Assembly (NCBI GenBank): GCA_006538405.1
Contig: BJKQ01000013.1
Location: 806,001 to 870,000 of the forward strand
Direction of reading: 5' to 3'
From: Hansfordia pulvinata
Taxonomy: Eukaryota > Ascomycota > Sordariomycetes > Xylariales
Length of the DNA stretch: 64,000 nucleotides
The notes beneath the pieces were generated by a model. That model saw only the letters and a list, made by a program, of their open reading frames with translations. It was not told the DNA's origin and ran no database searches. The number at the start of each line of letters is the position of its first letter. Position 1 is the stretch's first letter. Both the position numbers and the translations under genes were made by a program. Shown piece by piece: positions 36,385 to 49,368 of the stretch.

Positions 36385-37939
36385 GGAGGGCTGGCGCGAT
36401 GCTGCCCTGTGGTGTCGGCCTGGTTAGTCGAGTCAATCGGCCGGTGGGTGTCCTGGGCGGTCCTTGGCCGTAGTTCTGTTTCTATAGAGTCCCTTGCTGG
36501 GGTACTCGTAAATGCTCTAGCAGGGCCGAGTGATCGCCGCGCTGGTGGGCGTGTGGGCCACGCGCCGTGATAGCAATGGCGCGGCGTGATCCGGTGTCTC
36601 TGTGGTCGTTCTCCTGTGGCGATCCCGACGGAGAGAATCCCGTGAGGCGAGCGTGCACTCTATGTGTGTCGCTCGTCTTGCAGGTGTATGGGCCGGAGGA
36701 CGTGGGCCGGTCGGGGCGATGGTGTAGGTGTCAGGTATGAACGAGAGGCAGCGCCGGCAGAGGGGAGGACAACGGCAACAAGAGGAGGCGGCAATAATAA
36801 TAAACCGAGGCGGCTTCCTTGCACTGCTTGGCTGCTTTGCTCTGACGCGGCACAAGCGCGGCGCAAGCATCAATCGACCGATATCCACCGACAACGGACG
36901 GAGCGGACCGGCCAGACTATGCGCGCTACCGATCCGTGGCAAGGAGGTGCGGATGGACGAGAGTTGGCCCGCACGCAGCACAGCACGCTCGGAGGCGACA
37001 CATGTGCGATGCGAGAGCCAGACAGCAGGACCTGGCCCGGGTCGTCGGTAGGGGACTCACCTCACAGGCACGCACGCAGGGTAACCCGTACCTCCATGTC
37101 TGTCCGGGGTGTCTGCCCGCTACCTTACAAGGGACTACGAGTACTCCATCGACAGATCGACTCCGGTCGGGCCATCGAGCATCGAGCATCGACAGGCCTG
37201 TTTGCTTGCTTGTACGGTGTAATAAGCGGGCGGGGGAGAGAAGGGGGGCCACTCAATGGTGTATTATTGAGCTCCCACCCAGGACGGGCGCGCGGGCGGC
37301 CACGATACCCTGCGCTGCCGGGGTTGGCCGGTCGCGACAGACCACGCGGGCAACAGACATGCAATTCCAGCCGCAGGCGGACGACGGACCTGATGAGCCT
37401 CGCGTTGCTCGATCCCGCCAGCCAGCCAGCCAGAGTGGCATACTCGTACGAGTTTGAACCATCGCTGGCGCTGACGCCCAACCCAATGCTGCCACCACAG
37501 CCAGCGCCCAATGCGGGAGAGCGAGGGAGGGTAGAGCGGCGGCCCTTGGCTCGTCTCCCCTCCACTGGTCCCGGCCGGCGCCGTGCTGTGAGCCAGCCAG
37601 CAAGCCAGTACCTAATGGAACCTGTACTCATGGACAGGCATGCAGTGCAGACAGAGTGCATTGACGGCTGGGCGGCTAACGGAGATTGGATGAGGGACGG
37701 TGTACGAGAACATTACCCGGTACTACCTCCTAAGGGTAAGGTAGGTACCTTATGTAGGCCGGTAGGTACCTAGGGTAGTCAGGTACCATTTTTGCTGGTT
37801 GCATCAAATGGATCTGGATTGGATCCAACGAGTTCAAGTACCTCAGGTATCGTCCACTCGAACAACCAGCTCGGGGTCTCTTGGGGTCCATCCCAGGTCC
37901 TTCCTTGGATGCTTCGCTTGGGCACCGGGTCCCGTCGCT

Positions 37940-37981
37940 TCGTGGCGGGCTGCCCTGGCATCGTGGCGGGCTGCCCTGGCA
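37940..37981 (+). repeat. 21-bp tandem duplication
   Basis: Two exact copies of a 21-bp unit that begins TCGTGGCGGG and ends CCCTGGCA. Confidence 0.95.
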
Positions 37982-40900
37982 CGCCTGGGCCGCTTGGTAG
38001 TGCGAAGCGAATGCTCGTACTCGTAGGTGGTTTGCCCGATGCGCCCGCCATCCGCGCGATCCCCGCGTCCGTCCGGCTGGGCTGCGTCTCCACGTCGGCT
38101 CCCCGCTCTGTGTTCGGCCGGCCCAGCGCGCATCCGCACACACACGAGTACTCGTACATGCCCAATAACTGGATGGATGTGACACTCCATACAAGCACAA
38201 CATCGCAAGTACGGAGTACCTTAAGTACCTAAGGTAGGTAGGCATCTATTTTGACACCCTGGTACCTGATGACTTCCAGCAAGTGGCATCCGATATTCAT
38301 GTTGTTCTATCACAGGACAGGGACGGGCAACACTCCGGGCCGTGTCTGGCGCGGCGCGTCGCAACTTTGGAGGCCTGGCAGCATCCATGGTCGGGGGCCA
38401 AGGGACACTCAACACGCCACACATCGCATGTCACGGCAAAGGCTGGCTCCCAGCATGAAGCCAGCACTCGCATGCAAGCACGGCACAGTCGGAAACACGG
38501 CCGGCGCTGGTGACCCGACCTGAGCGAGCGGCCTCGGGAGCCAGGGCATCTTTCATCACGACAGGTGCCGGCAGTATCATACCACCATCCAGTATCATAA
38601 GAACGCACCGCAGTCAGGCTGACACGCTGACACGCTGACAGACACAGACACGCGGGAAGAGTCGCTCGCCAACTGAAGACATGAGCTGTCAGGTCGGCTG
38701 GGACCACACACTCCCACTCCCACGTTGGGGTATGCACCTGTCAAAAGTCGTCACAGGGGTCTCTGTTGCAATGCCGATCAGCAACGCGGCCCCCTCCATC
38801 CCATCCATGCCTCGGCGGCCTGCTTCGGTGAAGCCCGGCATGGACTGGAGACTGCATGCCTGGACATGCTTGGGAACACACTGATGACACCTTTGTTGAC
38901 AGGTGAATGCTGCTCGTACCTACCCACCTGGGCATACACGGCCGAGAAGGATGGGTAAGGTATCACGCATTGCTCATGATTGGGATGTCTCGTCCTGTCT
39001 GTATCGCGCGCGCGAGCGGGCGGAGCGCCAGCCACCACAACTCCGTTCGCTGCTGCTGCACGTCTCTCTGCCCCGCATACGAGCGTGTTGGGCGGGCGAT
39101 ACCAGAATGTGTAAAGACAAGACACAAGACTGCAGAATCGCACCCGCGCACACATGTCATTGTCTCGACGCTCCGGCGGCGTCCGCTCCTTCGATGAGAT
39201 GGCCTGCCAGGGTGACCGAACCCAACCCTCACTCCCGTCCCCACTCTCTCCCGAAACCCCCAATCCCCACCACGCTGACAGGCACCTCCTGCTGACGAGC
39301 GGACTGCCATCTCTCTGTGCAGGCATGCAAGGTTGGGCCCCAGGATCCATCAGCACGCGAGTGAGTGAGCAGGAGCGGTTTCCGTGGGCCGGGCCGGGCG
39401 ATTGGGCAACAGCCCCGAACCGACTCGCCCACTAAGTCATGTTCTTGCTGGCTGGGGGGAACCGGCTTCGCGCGCGACGGCTACATGCAGTCAGACGCTG
39501 AGGTCAGGCAAGATATGGTCTTTTTTTGGAGGAACACGTTCTCTGGCCTGGCAAACGGGGGCCCAGATGTGTGATGACCCAGACCGTGGGCGCGCGCGGT
39601 GGTAGATATTGCTGTCCGGACAGCCTGGAGAGGGCTCCCTCCGCGGGCGCTTCTCCATGAGCACCGCGTCAAGTCGGCGTATGTGCCCCCCGTTTCCAGG
39701 TGTCCCGGAGGTTGGTAGGCCCAGGTGCCGAGCCGGCGGGACGCAGGTAGACCCTGGTCCTCCGCCCGCCCGCACGGCCGTGTTTCCTACATGCCTTACC
39801 TTGACGCTGACGCCCGTTTTCCGACTCGGGTCGGTACCCGTATGGTGAAGCAGCCGCCTTTCTGGTGTCCGGTTTCCCTGGTGATTCAGTATACGCCTCG
39901 CTCTAGAAAGGGCCGTTCTCGAGTAGTGATGGCCGTCAATCCTCGCGCAAACGTACCGTTCTCCCATCTGGATCTGCGCGTTGAAGGTCGCCGCGAAAAA
40001 AAAATCCTGACGGCCGGCGGAAGAGAGAAAGGGGAGCAAAGGGACAGACTGCACAGGCAGCTCTCGATGTACCCGCGCCGGGACCCCCAAATCACCGGCA
40101 GAGTCGCAAAGCAGGCCCCGGCCCTCGATTACTCCCCCGCAACCAAAGAGCAAGTGCGCACGCCCCCCCAAGCGTCGCGGGAAGCTCCCTGTCTGGCACA
40201 TGTCGGCGCGGCGTGCCGCTGCCGTCAGTCAAGACCTTTCTTGCGCCCGGCCTCCTTCTCGCGCACACACATGTGTCGTGTCGTTGGTGGTGAACGCGGA
40301 CCTGAGACTCTTCAAGAGAATAAAGAGAAGAAAAAAGAAACACCACATCGGCCCGAGCGATGAAAGGCATCGAGGCATGGATGTCTGTCTGTTCATGCCC
40401 GCAAAGAGCCCCCCCCCGGCTTCTTCCCATGAACGCAGGCGGGCTTGCTGCCCTGTGACGCGTGTTATCTTACTATATCTGACCAGGTTCATCAGCAGCT
40501 CTCTGGGAGGGTGGGGAGGGGCCTGGTATCCCGCGTGGCGACGGGTCGGGCATCCCTGCCTCTCAGGGTTCTAGGGTTGCGTCGAAGCTGCTAAAACGAG
40601 ACTCCGGCTTTTTTTTTTTTTTTTTTCATCCCACCCATTTTGCCTTTCTGTTCTTGTTACGAGTATATCCACCCCTCGTACGTGTAGGCCAACCCTCTCA
40701 GCCCGGAGGAGCCGAGGAGCAGGGGAGAGGGGCAAACGACATTTGACAAGCAAGGGAGGCGGCAGAACAAACACCCCAGAGGAGAGTTGGAGAAGCTGGC
40801 AGTGACGGGAGAGGCAAAAAGAGAGAATGAGTGAGGAGAAAGAAAGAGAAAAGAAGGCTACGCCTCAAGCTGGCCAACAACGCCGCGGCGTGCAGCGCAA

Positions 40901-41905
40901 GCGCCGCCCGCAGCGTTTCATCGTTGGAACGAGGCGGGCGGCGATGGCGAATGTGAAGGCCAAGGCCAAGGCGGCCGGCGACGGCAAGAGGGCGGCGCTT
41001 CTTCACTGATACGGGACTCGTGTGGTGGGAGAGCTTGGGAAGACAAAAGACAAAAAGGGTACAGAAGCGTTCTGATAGGTGTGTCTCTGGTCCGACGTTT
41101 GCTTTCACCAAGGCCAGGGTTTTTTTTTTTTTTTTTTGTCCCGCTGCCGCCGAACGTCTGGAGAAATCTCTGCCCTGCAAGTCGCCTCTTTGTGTTGCCC
41201 CCCCCCCCTTCCCGGCCCTCCGCCCTCCGCCTTTTGGGCGATCAGGGACGGAATCTATCTTTAGCTTTTTGCCCTTGCTTGGTCTGGTCGCGAGTATTCT
41301 ACCAACATACGAGAGTAGTCAGTCCTGTGTGAGCTGGGCAACCTACTCGTACTAGCGGGCAGCAGGTCGCCTCTGGGCCCCCCCCTCCCTCCGCCCCCCA
41401 AGAGACACTCCGGCTCTGCGGGATAGGGGACTCGTCCCCAGGGCCCGGAAGACTGCACCGCGGGCATGGCCGATCTCTTGCCACCTGGTCGGCGCAGCGG
41501 CCAGAAACCCTCCGCTTCTTGCAGGTGGCGACTCTGGCCCCTCCCCCCTTCGGACGGGACGGGGGCCCTGTGGGTGGGTGTGGGCGGGTTTGTAACTGTG
41601 TCCTGGGCCATGCGAGGACGAGATAGCGAATCTAACCGTGTGTGTCGACAGGGCCGATGGTCAGGGCCAGGAACAGGTTCTACCAGTACGAGTACTCGGC
41701 ACGCACGACCAGGCACGAGCTTGTCGTGCGCGTGCCGTCCCTCATCGCATCTCCAGGGGTATCCCTCCCCCGCCCACCGCCCGCAACGGGCCACGGCGCG
41801 CCAGTCCGAGGTGAATGGGCCGAGAAGGCTTCCAGAACCCCGTCCGTCCGGCGCCACACGTGCCTTGCCTCGGAAACATGCGCGGGAAAGTAAAAGAAAA
41901 AAAAT

Positions 41906-41925
41906 GGGGGGGGGGGGGGGGGGGG
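41906..41925 (+). repeat. poly-G tract (20)
   Basis: Twenty consecutive G directly after an A-rich stretch. Confidence 0.95.
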
Positions 41926-42210
41926 AGGAAAAGAAAAAAGCAAGCAGCTCGCAGTGGGCCCCACCCAAGAGCAAAAGCGGCGGGAAACTGACGAGTACGA
42001 GTAGTCTTCTCTGGGACCACCGACTAGATTAGACCAGCCTGGATACGCTGGACTAAGCCGAGAGGAAGCTTCTTCTTTTCTGACATGCCGAGATCTTCTT
42101 GTTATTGCTCCGTTATTCTAGCAGCTTTCTCGGCACTGCAGGCGGATAGGCGGGGACCAGCGGACACGAGGGCCGGCGGAGCTGCCACGATACCAGTAGT
42201 ACCTGGCGAG

Positions 42211-42242
42211 GGGACGAGTACGAGTAGACGAGTACTCGTACT
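42211..42242 (+). repeat. cluster of ACGAGT/ACTCGT units
   Basis: Within 32 bp there are two TACGAGTA/TACTCGTA copies (42219-42226 and 42233-42240), with ACGAGT hexamers in both orientations forming a near-palindromic block. It is the densest occurrence of the dispersed motif. Confidence 0.85.
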
Positions 42243-43726
42243 GGTGCTTTGGGGGGCGGGCCCTCCTCGAACAGGATTCGAATTTACCTCAGTGTGCTCG
42301 GGTACTCTCAATTAGTGATCCGCGATGGACCGACGGACGAGCGCGTCAGGTTATGCGGGTTTCTGCAGTGACATGCTTGGGTGCTGGGTTCCCGATCTGG
42401 AGACCGTTGGCAAGAAGATGGGCGGCCCACTGGATCTGGGCTAGCCGACGGTCGATCACCACCCAACTACCGGGCCGGGAACAAGATCGACGCTATGATG
42501 ATGATGATGATGACGACGATGGCATGGATGGCGAAAAGAGTGAGTGAGTGGGCGCACACTCCAAAGCCAGGAACGTGGCGATCGTGGCGTTTTCGCCCTG
42601 ACAGACCTGACAGAGACGAACAGACAGACAGACAGACATACAGACAGACGGAAGAGACTGTTGGCCTTGGAGCCACTGCTCGTCCCAAAGTAGGCGTCTG
42701 CCCCGTGTCGCCGGGCGCGGACCGACCGCGGGCCGTTTCGGTCTCTGTGCATGTGTACCTTATGCATGTGTGTATGTATGTGTGTGTGTTTATTATTAGG
42801 CGGGCGAAAAAGGAGATGGACGACGCAAGAGTGAAGAAGAAAGAAGTTGAAACATCTCCGCCAACCTGCACGAAACCTCACAAGCTCGATCAATTAATTG
42901 CCTCCCTTAAGAATCATGCGGATGGGACTACGAGTACCTAATACGCGTACACGCCCTGCGGTGCCTCAATTGGCGATGCGACCAGCGCTTGACAGGAACC
43001 CACGCCCCTAACTGAGAGTATCCCATCTGATCCAGTTCACTGCGGATACCTACTCGTACTGATATCACAAGGCCACCCTCCGCCGACCTGAGAGAAGGGG
43101 GACTGCGCCACTGGCAGAGGCGAAAGCGGGCGGGAGGGATCCAGAAAACACCGGGATTGGCTGTTCCCTCGCCCCATGATATCGACGCCGCCTAGGGACG
43201 AGTAAATAGAACCGCCCACTAGCTAGAACCTACGAGTATAGGGGGGAACGGCAAGAAAACAAAGACGCACAAGCAAACCCAACAAACCATCGAAAGGGGA
43301 GGCCCAGGCAAGTTCCCGTACTTCTGCGGCCTTTTCTCTCTCCATTGGCTGCAGTAGCGCTTGTTTTTCACGCTCCCCCCGTCTATACCTGAGTTAGGTA
43401 CCTACCTTACCTACTCACGAAGGCGGTCCTCTCTCGAGCCGAGTTGCTGCTTCACGGACGCTCCGCGGCGCCGGTCGACTGCGGCGGCGCACATGATCTG
43501 CGAAGAGAGCACCACCCCTGGACGAGCAGCACACGCCCCCCTGTTTTTCATAGACGTCGTTCGGGACTGAACCCTTACCTACTCCTATTACACACACACC
43601 TGTCACGTGCGAGCTCCCGTCGTCATCCCACACGCACCACCTTCCCCCTCCCCCTCCCCCTCCTGTCGTGTCTTGTCTTGGACGCCTGCCTGCGCGTAAC
43701 GAGTACCTCTAACCTACACCTCGGAT

Positions 43727-43740
43727 GGGGGGGGGGGGGG
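43727..43740 (+). repeat. poly-G tract (14)
   Basis: Fourteen consecutive G immediately followed by ACGAGTACGAGTA, a double copy of the dispersed motif unit. Confidence 0.9.
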
Positions 43741-45262
43741 ACGAGTACGAGTATTCTTGTGTCAGTTCAGCCGGGTCCCGTCCGGCCAGCGCTCGATCGG
43801 ATCGCCGAGTGGCCACATACCGTACTAATAGGTTACCTAAGTTAGCTACGAGCATTATTAATACCACAACCAAAGACAAGCACACACACACACACAGGTA
43901 GACTTCGGACGACCTGCTACTCTGGTGACCGCCCGGGGAAGCCACATTCTTAGGAGGTTAGGACTTCTGCTCGTCGCCCCGTCGAACTGGTTCGCCTCCT
44001 TTCCCCCCCTTGGAGATCGGGAGCCCGGGCTGAGCCTCGCTTCGGTGTGTTTCGTCGTCGTCGTCGTCGTCGTCGTGCTGGTCTCTGTGCCGCGCGTGCA
44101 TACGCCTTTATAGTTCGACCCCCCACCTCCCCTCGTGCGAGTATTCGACACTGACGCCCACACACACGCGCGTATTGCCGCCGGGCTTGCCTTGCCTCGA
44201 CGTCGGTCGGCTCGACTAGGCTACCAGCTCCGACGTCCTGGGGCTTGTTGGCTGCGGTAGTTGGTGCTCGTAGCTGCTAACCTTACTTTGGTGGCCCATC
44301 TCTCGCTCTCTCTCTCTCTACACATCCTCCGCTCTTGCTTGCGTGCGCGAGTCTTGCTGTGTGCTTGGTAGCCAGCCGGCCAGCCGGTGGCTCCCCTTAG
44401 CTCCGCCGGGTCCCCTGCGTCCGCCTCCTCGTAGCTGGGCGGCGAGGGTCTTTCTTGTGCGGTCCGTCCGTCCGCATGTCCGTCTCGTTCTGCGTGGCTC
44501 TGCATCGGCGCTGCCGCTGCTGCTGCCCCCCTTCGGTATCCTCGTCGTCCTCTCTACGAGCGCTGCCTATGAGTAAGGTATTCGTTCTCGCATGCCGCCC
44601 CTCTTTCCTCCCTTCCCCTCGCGTGCCCCCACCACCACCACCGACGCCGCCGCCCCCGCTGTCGCCCCTCATCTCGACTCAGCTCGGCAGGCAGGCAGGC
44701 AGGCGGGTAGATAGGTAGCTAGTGCTCGCAACGAGCGAGAGTCGTGGCTTCACCATTGTTGCTATTTTGTCAGATCCCTGCGCCCTCTCGCCTTACGGGG
44801 ACAAGGGGATATGGGTTGCCCCCCCGGGGTTGGGGGGTTGCACTGGGCCTTCTACTATAGGCGGACGGCCCGCGCGCTGTTGGCCGCCACCGCGCACGAG
44901 TGCCCTGGGTACCTATCTATCTTCGGCCTCTTGCTGTCTCGCCTGTCACTGTCCTCGTCGCCAGTCAGAAGCCGATGACGGAGACGCCGCGGGTCCTGAG
45001 CTGGGCTTGCGCTGACGGAGGTCGGTTGGCCCATTGCGTGTCTGTGTGTACGGACGGGTGCGGAAAGAGGGAGGAGGGAGGTGGAGGTTGTACGAGTAGG
45101 TTAGGTAGGTAGGTATGCAAGGTTGTCGCCGCGCGGTGATCTATTCTCGTCCCTCGGCAATCGTGGGCGCGCGCGCGCGCGATGCTGCACGCTTATTTCA
45201 ACCCGGGCCCTGGCCAGATGCACGCTTATCCATCCTTCGTCGGCAGACAGACACACAGATAG

Positions 45263-45267
<5 letters not shown>

Positions 45268-45330
<63 letters not shown>
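45268..45330 (+). repeat. (AC)n microsatellite
   Basis: About 63 bp of uninterrupted AC dinucleotides. Confidence 0.95.
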
Positions 45331-45335
<5 letters not shown>

Positions 45336-45798
45336 ACCCAACAGTCGACCTGCATACATCGTGACATCCAGTCCATTCCTAATTATAGTCAAAGAAGCAA
45401 ACCGGCGCGGACCCAACCCGACCGGACCGGACCTGACCTGACCCTGGCCCCGGCCCACCCGCAGACGCACATCTGAAGGCATTGTCATGTCATCCCTTAC
45501 CTTAGCTACCACCACCACCACCACCACCACCAACTTATATTAGAAGCCGAACATCCACAGCGGCGCGCGGCCTTCGACTGGCGGTACGAGCATATGTCTG
45601 CCTACTCGTCCCTAACGCATATGACTGACCCTGTATTCCCCCCTCCCCTGACTTCTATTGTTAAGCACCTACCTACATATATGCTGTACATCTCTCACGC
45701 CCCGCCATTCTCACCACGGACTGCTCCTTGCGCCCTGTCTACCCCTGCCTGTCTGTCTGCCTCGACACCATCTCCTATAATCTGACCTGACTGTGTTG

Positions 45799-45856
45799 CC
45801 TACCTACCTACCTACCTACCTACCTACCTACCTACCTACCTACCTACCTACCTACC
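45799..45856 (+). repeat. (TACC)n microsatellite
   Basis: About 58 bp of CCTA/TACC tetranucleotides, the expanded form of the CTACCTACC word scattered singly over the intergenic DNA. It is not the fungal telomere repeat (TTAGGG/CCCTAA). Confidence 0.95.
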
Positions 45857-46131
45857 CACCTTTCTACACATACAAGTACCTACCTACCTGACGACCACCC
45901 CGCCGGCCTGGTCTGCCCGAATCTCGGTCCCACCGCCCAACAACCACCCCCGTACGAGGACATCAGCCGCACCCAGTCAGTTGTGTCTTTCTCGAACCCC
46001 GGCCCCGGTCCTCATCTCCTGCCCGCCGCTCCCATTCCTGGACGCACCCGCCCAGTCCCCTGCGAGAGCTCGCACCACGAGCTTCTCCCACCTCTCGTAC
46101 GACCGCTCCAGCAAGGGTTCGCTCTTCTCCA

Positions 46132-46139
46132 TATATAAA
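46132..46139 (+). promoter_or_regulatory. candidate TATA box
   Basis: TATATAAA about 930 bp before the methyltransferase start codon. If used, the transcript would have a very long leader containing the (GA)n and A-rich tracts. Position is the only support. Confidence 0.3.
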
Positions 46140-46916
46140 CCCCCCAGAAAGGGCCCTTCCTTGATCTCCCAGGCAGCAAAGCGGCAAGGGACATACTCCG
46201 TAATAAGGGAACAAGCCGGACACAAACGACAAAACCCCACGCCGATTCCTTCCCACCCTCCCGGCCCAGCCGCCTCCGCCGCCCTCCCAACGGCGCGGGT
46301 TTGACTCGTGCAACGCCTCTCCCCGACGGCGGACCCCTGGAGTTGGCGCTGGCTGCTGCTTGCTTATCTCTCGGCGGGACGGACTCTGTCTGGCGCCCCT
46401 CCTTATTAGCTCGATTGATCCCGGCAACCTCACTCAGGTTCCTGCGCCGACCCCATTCCTTCCGGCCACTTTCCAGAACAACGCCAGCAACGGCTCCAGT
46501 CAAGTCAGTCAGTCAGTCGGTCGGTCAGTCACACGCCAATTGATTGAACGCACGCATACATTACATTACACTACATTACATACATACATACTCGTACACA
46601 CGCACCTCCCGCAGACCCGGATCGCCCAGCCGGATCGCCCCCGCCAATCCCACGCTACTCACCTCACTCGCAGCCACACACGCACGTGCTCGGGCGTGCG
46701 TGCGCAACACGGAGTGGACTACTTGCGGACCTTTGCTGCTGCTGCTGCTGCTGCTGCCGCTGCCAGCCAATCCCACCGCTGGGGACTGCTTTGATTGACG
46801 AATCCACGGCATTCTCACACTGCATCGTGTTGGACAGCCACCGACAGCTACGGGCCCGGCCGGACGTTGTGTGTCGCTCGGGTCTGAGACACAAGAGGGG
46901 GCTAAAGAGGGCATTG

Positions 46917-46920
<4 letters not shown>

Positions 46921-46956
<36 letters not shown>
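46921..46956 (+). repeat. (GA)n microsatellite in methyltransferase leader
   Basis: About 36 bp of GA repeats, followed by an A-rich stretch, within 150 bp upstream of the start codon at 47066. Confidence 0.9.
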
Positions 46957-46962
<6 letters not shown>

Positions 46963-47065
46963 TAAAAAAAAAAGAAAAAAAAAAGAGAAGACAAACTCGC
47001 CTCGCCTTGCCTCGCCGGCATTTCCAGCCCACAGACAAACGGCAGGACGAGACATTAGGGCGGCC

Positions 47066-49368
47066 ATGGACGTGCCTCCGCCCCCGCCGTCGAGCGCATG
47101 GCAGGAACAGAGACGACAGGCAGACGCCGGCGAGCGGGAGTCTTCTCATCACCAACAACAACAACAACAACAACAGCATTACCCCCACCAACAACAAGAA
47201 CAAGAAAGCCAGGACATGATGAGCCCGCCGCCTCCACAACCCGCCGCCGACCAGCACGCCCACGCCGAGGGGGCCGACCCCGCGCAGCATGCCGAGCACG
47301 CCGACGTCATGAGCATCACCAGCATTCGCACCGGCCCGACGCTGCAGATCGATGTAAGTTGAGAAAAGAGTCCCCCCACCCCCAAGTCAAATCGTCTGCG
47401 GCCTCAGGCGGACGATTATGAAACTTGTACACAACCTCCCTTCACCCCTTCCCCCGAACCTGTACACCCCTTTCCGTCGCCATCGGCAGATGTGATTCGC
47501 CCGACTAGCCCAACCCACATCATTGTCGACCTAGCTAGCCGTCAAGGCCCCCCGCCTCCGCCTCCGGAGAGCCTCACGAAGATCTATGCGTATCGGCGGA
47601 GGGCGCGGAGATGGCTTTTGAAGTTTGCATGGCTGACCGACGGCGTGCGCGCGCAGAACTACTGGGATCGAGACTCGGCGCTGGGCGGGATGAGCAACCC
47701 GTAAGTCTTGGGCCCCCCTTCCCCTCTCTTTCTTCCCCCTCCCCATGCTTTGCTGCTGCAGGAAACCTGACCAGGCCATGCACGGGTTGGGGCCCCCCCT
47801 CTGCGTCGTGGGTTGTCTTGGCTCGAGTTCTCGACATGGATTTCTGACGTGTGTGCGCGCGCGCGCGCGCCCTTGCAGGTCCTCGACCCAGAGCGTCACG
47901 GAGAGCATCTACGACCACGTGGTGGAGAACGGGCGCACGTATCACCGGTACAAGGAGGGCAAATACATGCTGCCCAACGACGAGGTAAGAGGCCCGCCGC
48001 CGACGCCCAGCGACACCCGCTGGTGATCCCTGAAAAAAATGGATTCACGGTCAAGAGAGTGCTGACATTTTTTTAACCCCCTTTCCTCCCCACGTCTGCC
48101 ATAGTCGGAGCGAGATAGATTAGGTGAGTTACCAAAAAGTCCCCTGATCATATCAGCACCCCCCCCCCCCCCCCCCACCGAAGAGCCGGTCTCGCTGACT
48201 CGCTTTCCTTGTCCAGACTTCCAGCACCGGATATACACGCTCTACAGCGAGGGCAAGCTGTTCATGGCCCCCATCGACGAGAACGTCCGCAACGTCCTCG
48301 ACGTCGCCACGGGCACGGGCATCTGGGCCATAGAGTTTGGTGCGTGCGGCCACGCTTCCTGGCACGACCCCCACCCCCCTTTCCCGTGTCCATGCTGACC
48401 GTTGCGTGTCTGTACAGGCCGCGACCACCCGGGCACCAACGTCCTGGGCACCGACCTGTCACCCATCCAGCCCGACTTGTGAGTTTTTCTTCTTCTTCTT
48501 ATTCATCTTTTGCACTGCCCCGCCCACCCTTAGTGTCTTCCCCCTGACATCTCATTCTTTTCTCCTCTAGCGCCCCGCCCAACGTCTCTTTCGAGATCTG
48601 CGACGCCGAGGACGAGTGGTCCTTCAGCCAAAAGTTCGACCTGATCCACATGCGGGCGGTGGTGACGTGCTTCATGGACCCCAAGGCGGTCTTCAAGCAG
48701 GCCTTCGACGCCCTTCAGCCGGGCGGGTGGCTCGAGCTCCGCGACCCCATCATGCCCTTCCAGTACCTGACCCCCCCTCCGGAGCCCTGCGCCCTCAAGG
48801 AGTGGAGCGAGAACCTGATCGAGGCCGCGAGGCGGACGGGCCGGACGTGGACCAACGCTCAGCACTACTCGAGCTGGCTCCGCGAGTTCGGCGCCGTGGG
48901 CGTGGTGGAGGCCCGCGAGCACGTCGGGCTGAACCCCTGGATGCGCGGGTCCCGCAACAAGCACCTCGCCAGCCTGCTGGGCCACGACATGAGCAGCGCC
49001 CTCGAGAGCATGAGCATGGCCCTCTTCACCCGCGTCCTCGGCTGGGAGCCCGGCCGCGTCAGGGAGCTGCTCGCCAGGGCCAAGGCCGACATGCTCGACA
49101 CCAACATCCACGCTTACTCGGAGGGGTGAGTTCTCTTTTTTTCTTTTTCTTTTTCTTTCTCCCCTTGTCCTCTTTTACTTGTATCCTCTCACCACCCCTC
49201 TCTCGGCTTTGATCATTCATTTCCCGTGAATCCGATTGATCATTACCCCCGTCCCATGATCTGGCCAGGAAAGCAGGCTGACCACCCCCCGAACCCAACA
49301 GCGTGCACGTCATCGGGCAGAAGCCCCTGGACTGGATTGACCACGAGGGCGGCATGGACACGACGTGA
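47066..49368 (+). CDS. SAM-dependent methyltransferase, LaeA-like family
   Basis: Likely a soluble or nuclear class I methyltransferase; substrate unknown. Relatives include LaeA, a regulator of secondary metabolism, but most family members are uncharacterised. Eight exons fit in phase: 47066-47353, 47657-47700, 47879-47984, 48105-48123 (19 nt), 48217-48339, 48418-48478, 48571-49125 and 49302-49368, giving 420 residues. The first 96 residues are Pro/Gln/His-rich. Then come YDHVVENGRTYHRYKEGKY, LPNDE, RDRLDFQHRIYTL, motif I VLDVATGTGIWAIEFG (about residues 179-194), the acidic LGTDLSPIQPDF, PPNVSFEICDAEDEW, FDLIHMRAVVTCF and QPGGWLELRDP, which are the usual family blocks. The end is WIDHEGGMDTT. 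Intron 4 carries an 18-base C run. There are no biosynthetic genes next to it, so a cluster role is not indicated. Confidence 0.9.
48105..48123 (+). other. 19-nt microexon of the methyltransferase gene
   Basis: Encodes SERDRL plus one base. It is needed to join LPNDE to DFQHRIYTL in the conserved order; flanking signals are CCATAG before and GTGAGT after. Confidence 0.8.
48159..48176 (+). repeat. poly-C tract (18) in intron 4
   Basis: Eighteen C in the intron between the microexon and exon 5 of the methyltransferase gene, about 40 bp upstream of the acceptor. Confidence 0.95.

Larger units (their letters stand above)
36385..47065. other. gene-poor region of 10.7 kb rich in simple repeats
   Basis: Contains the SSK1 promoter on the left and probably a long promoter/leader of the methyltransferase gene on the right. 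No frame shows a recognisable domain. It holds a 21-bp tandem duplication (37940-37981), G runs (41906-41925, 43727-43740), long T runs near 40611-40626 and 41120-41136, an (AC)n tract, a (TACC)n tract, a (GA)n tract, and the densest group of the dispersed 8-mer (about 18 copies). GC stays high, so it is not a RIP-eroded AT block. Confidence 0.55.

Noticed and set aside
36664..37773. 369-codon plus-strand frame upstream of SSK1
   Set aside because: No domain and contains intergenic 8-mers; composition is typical of chance frames in this window.
45268..45330. CRISPR-like or other spaced repeat array
   Set aside because: It is a plain AC dinucleotide microsatellite without spacers; the genome is eukaryotic.
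45799..45856. (TACC)n tract as an internal telomere relic
   Set aside because: The unit is CCTA/TAGG of four bases, not the fungal telomere unit TTAGGG/CCCTAA.
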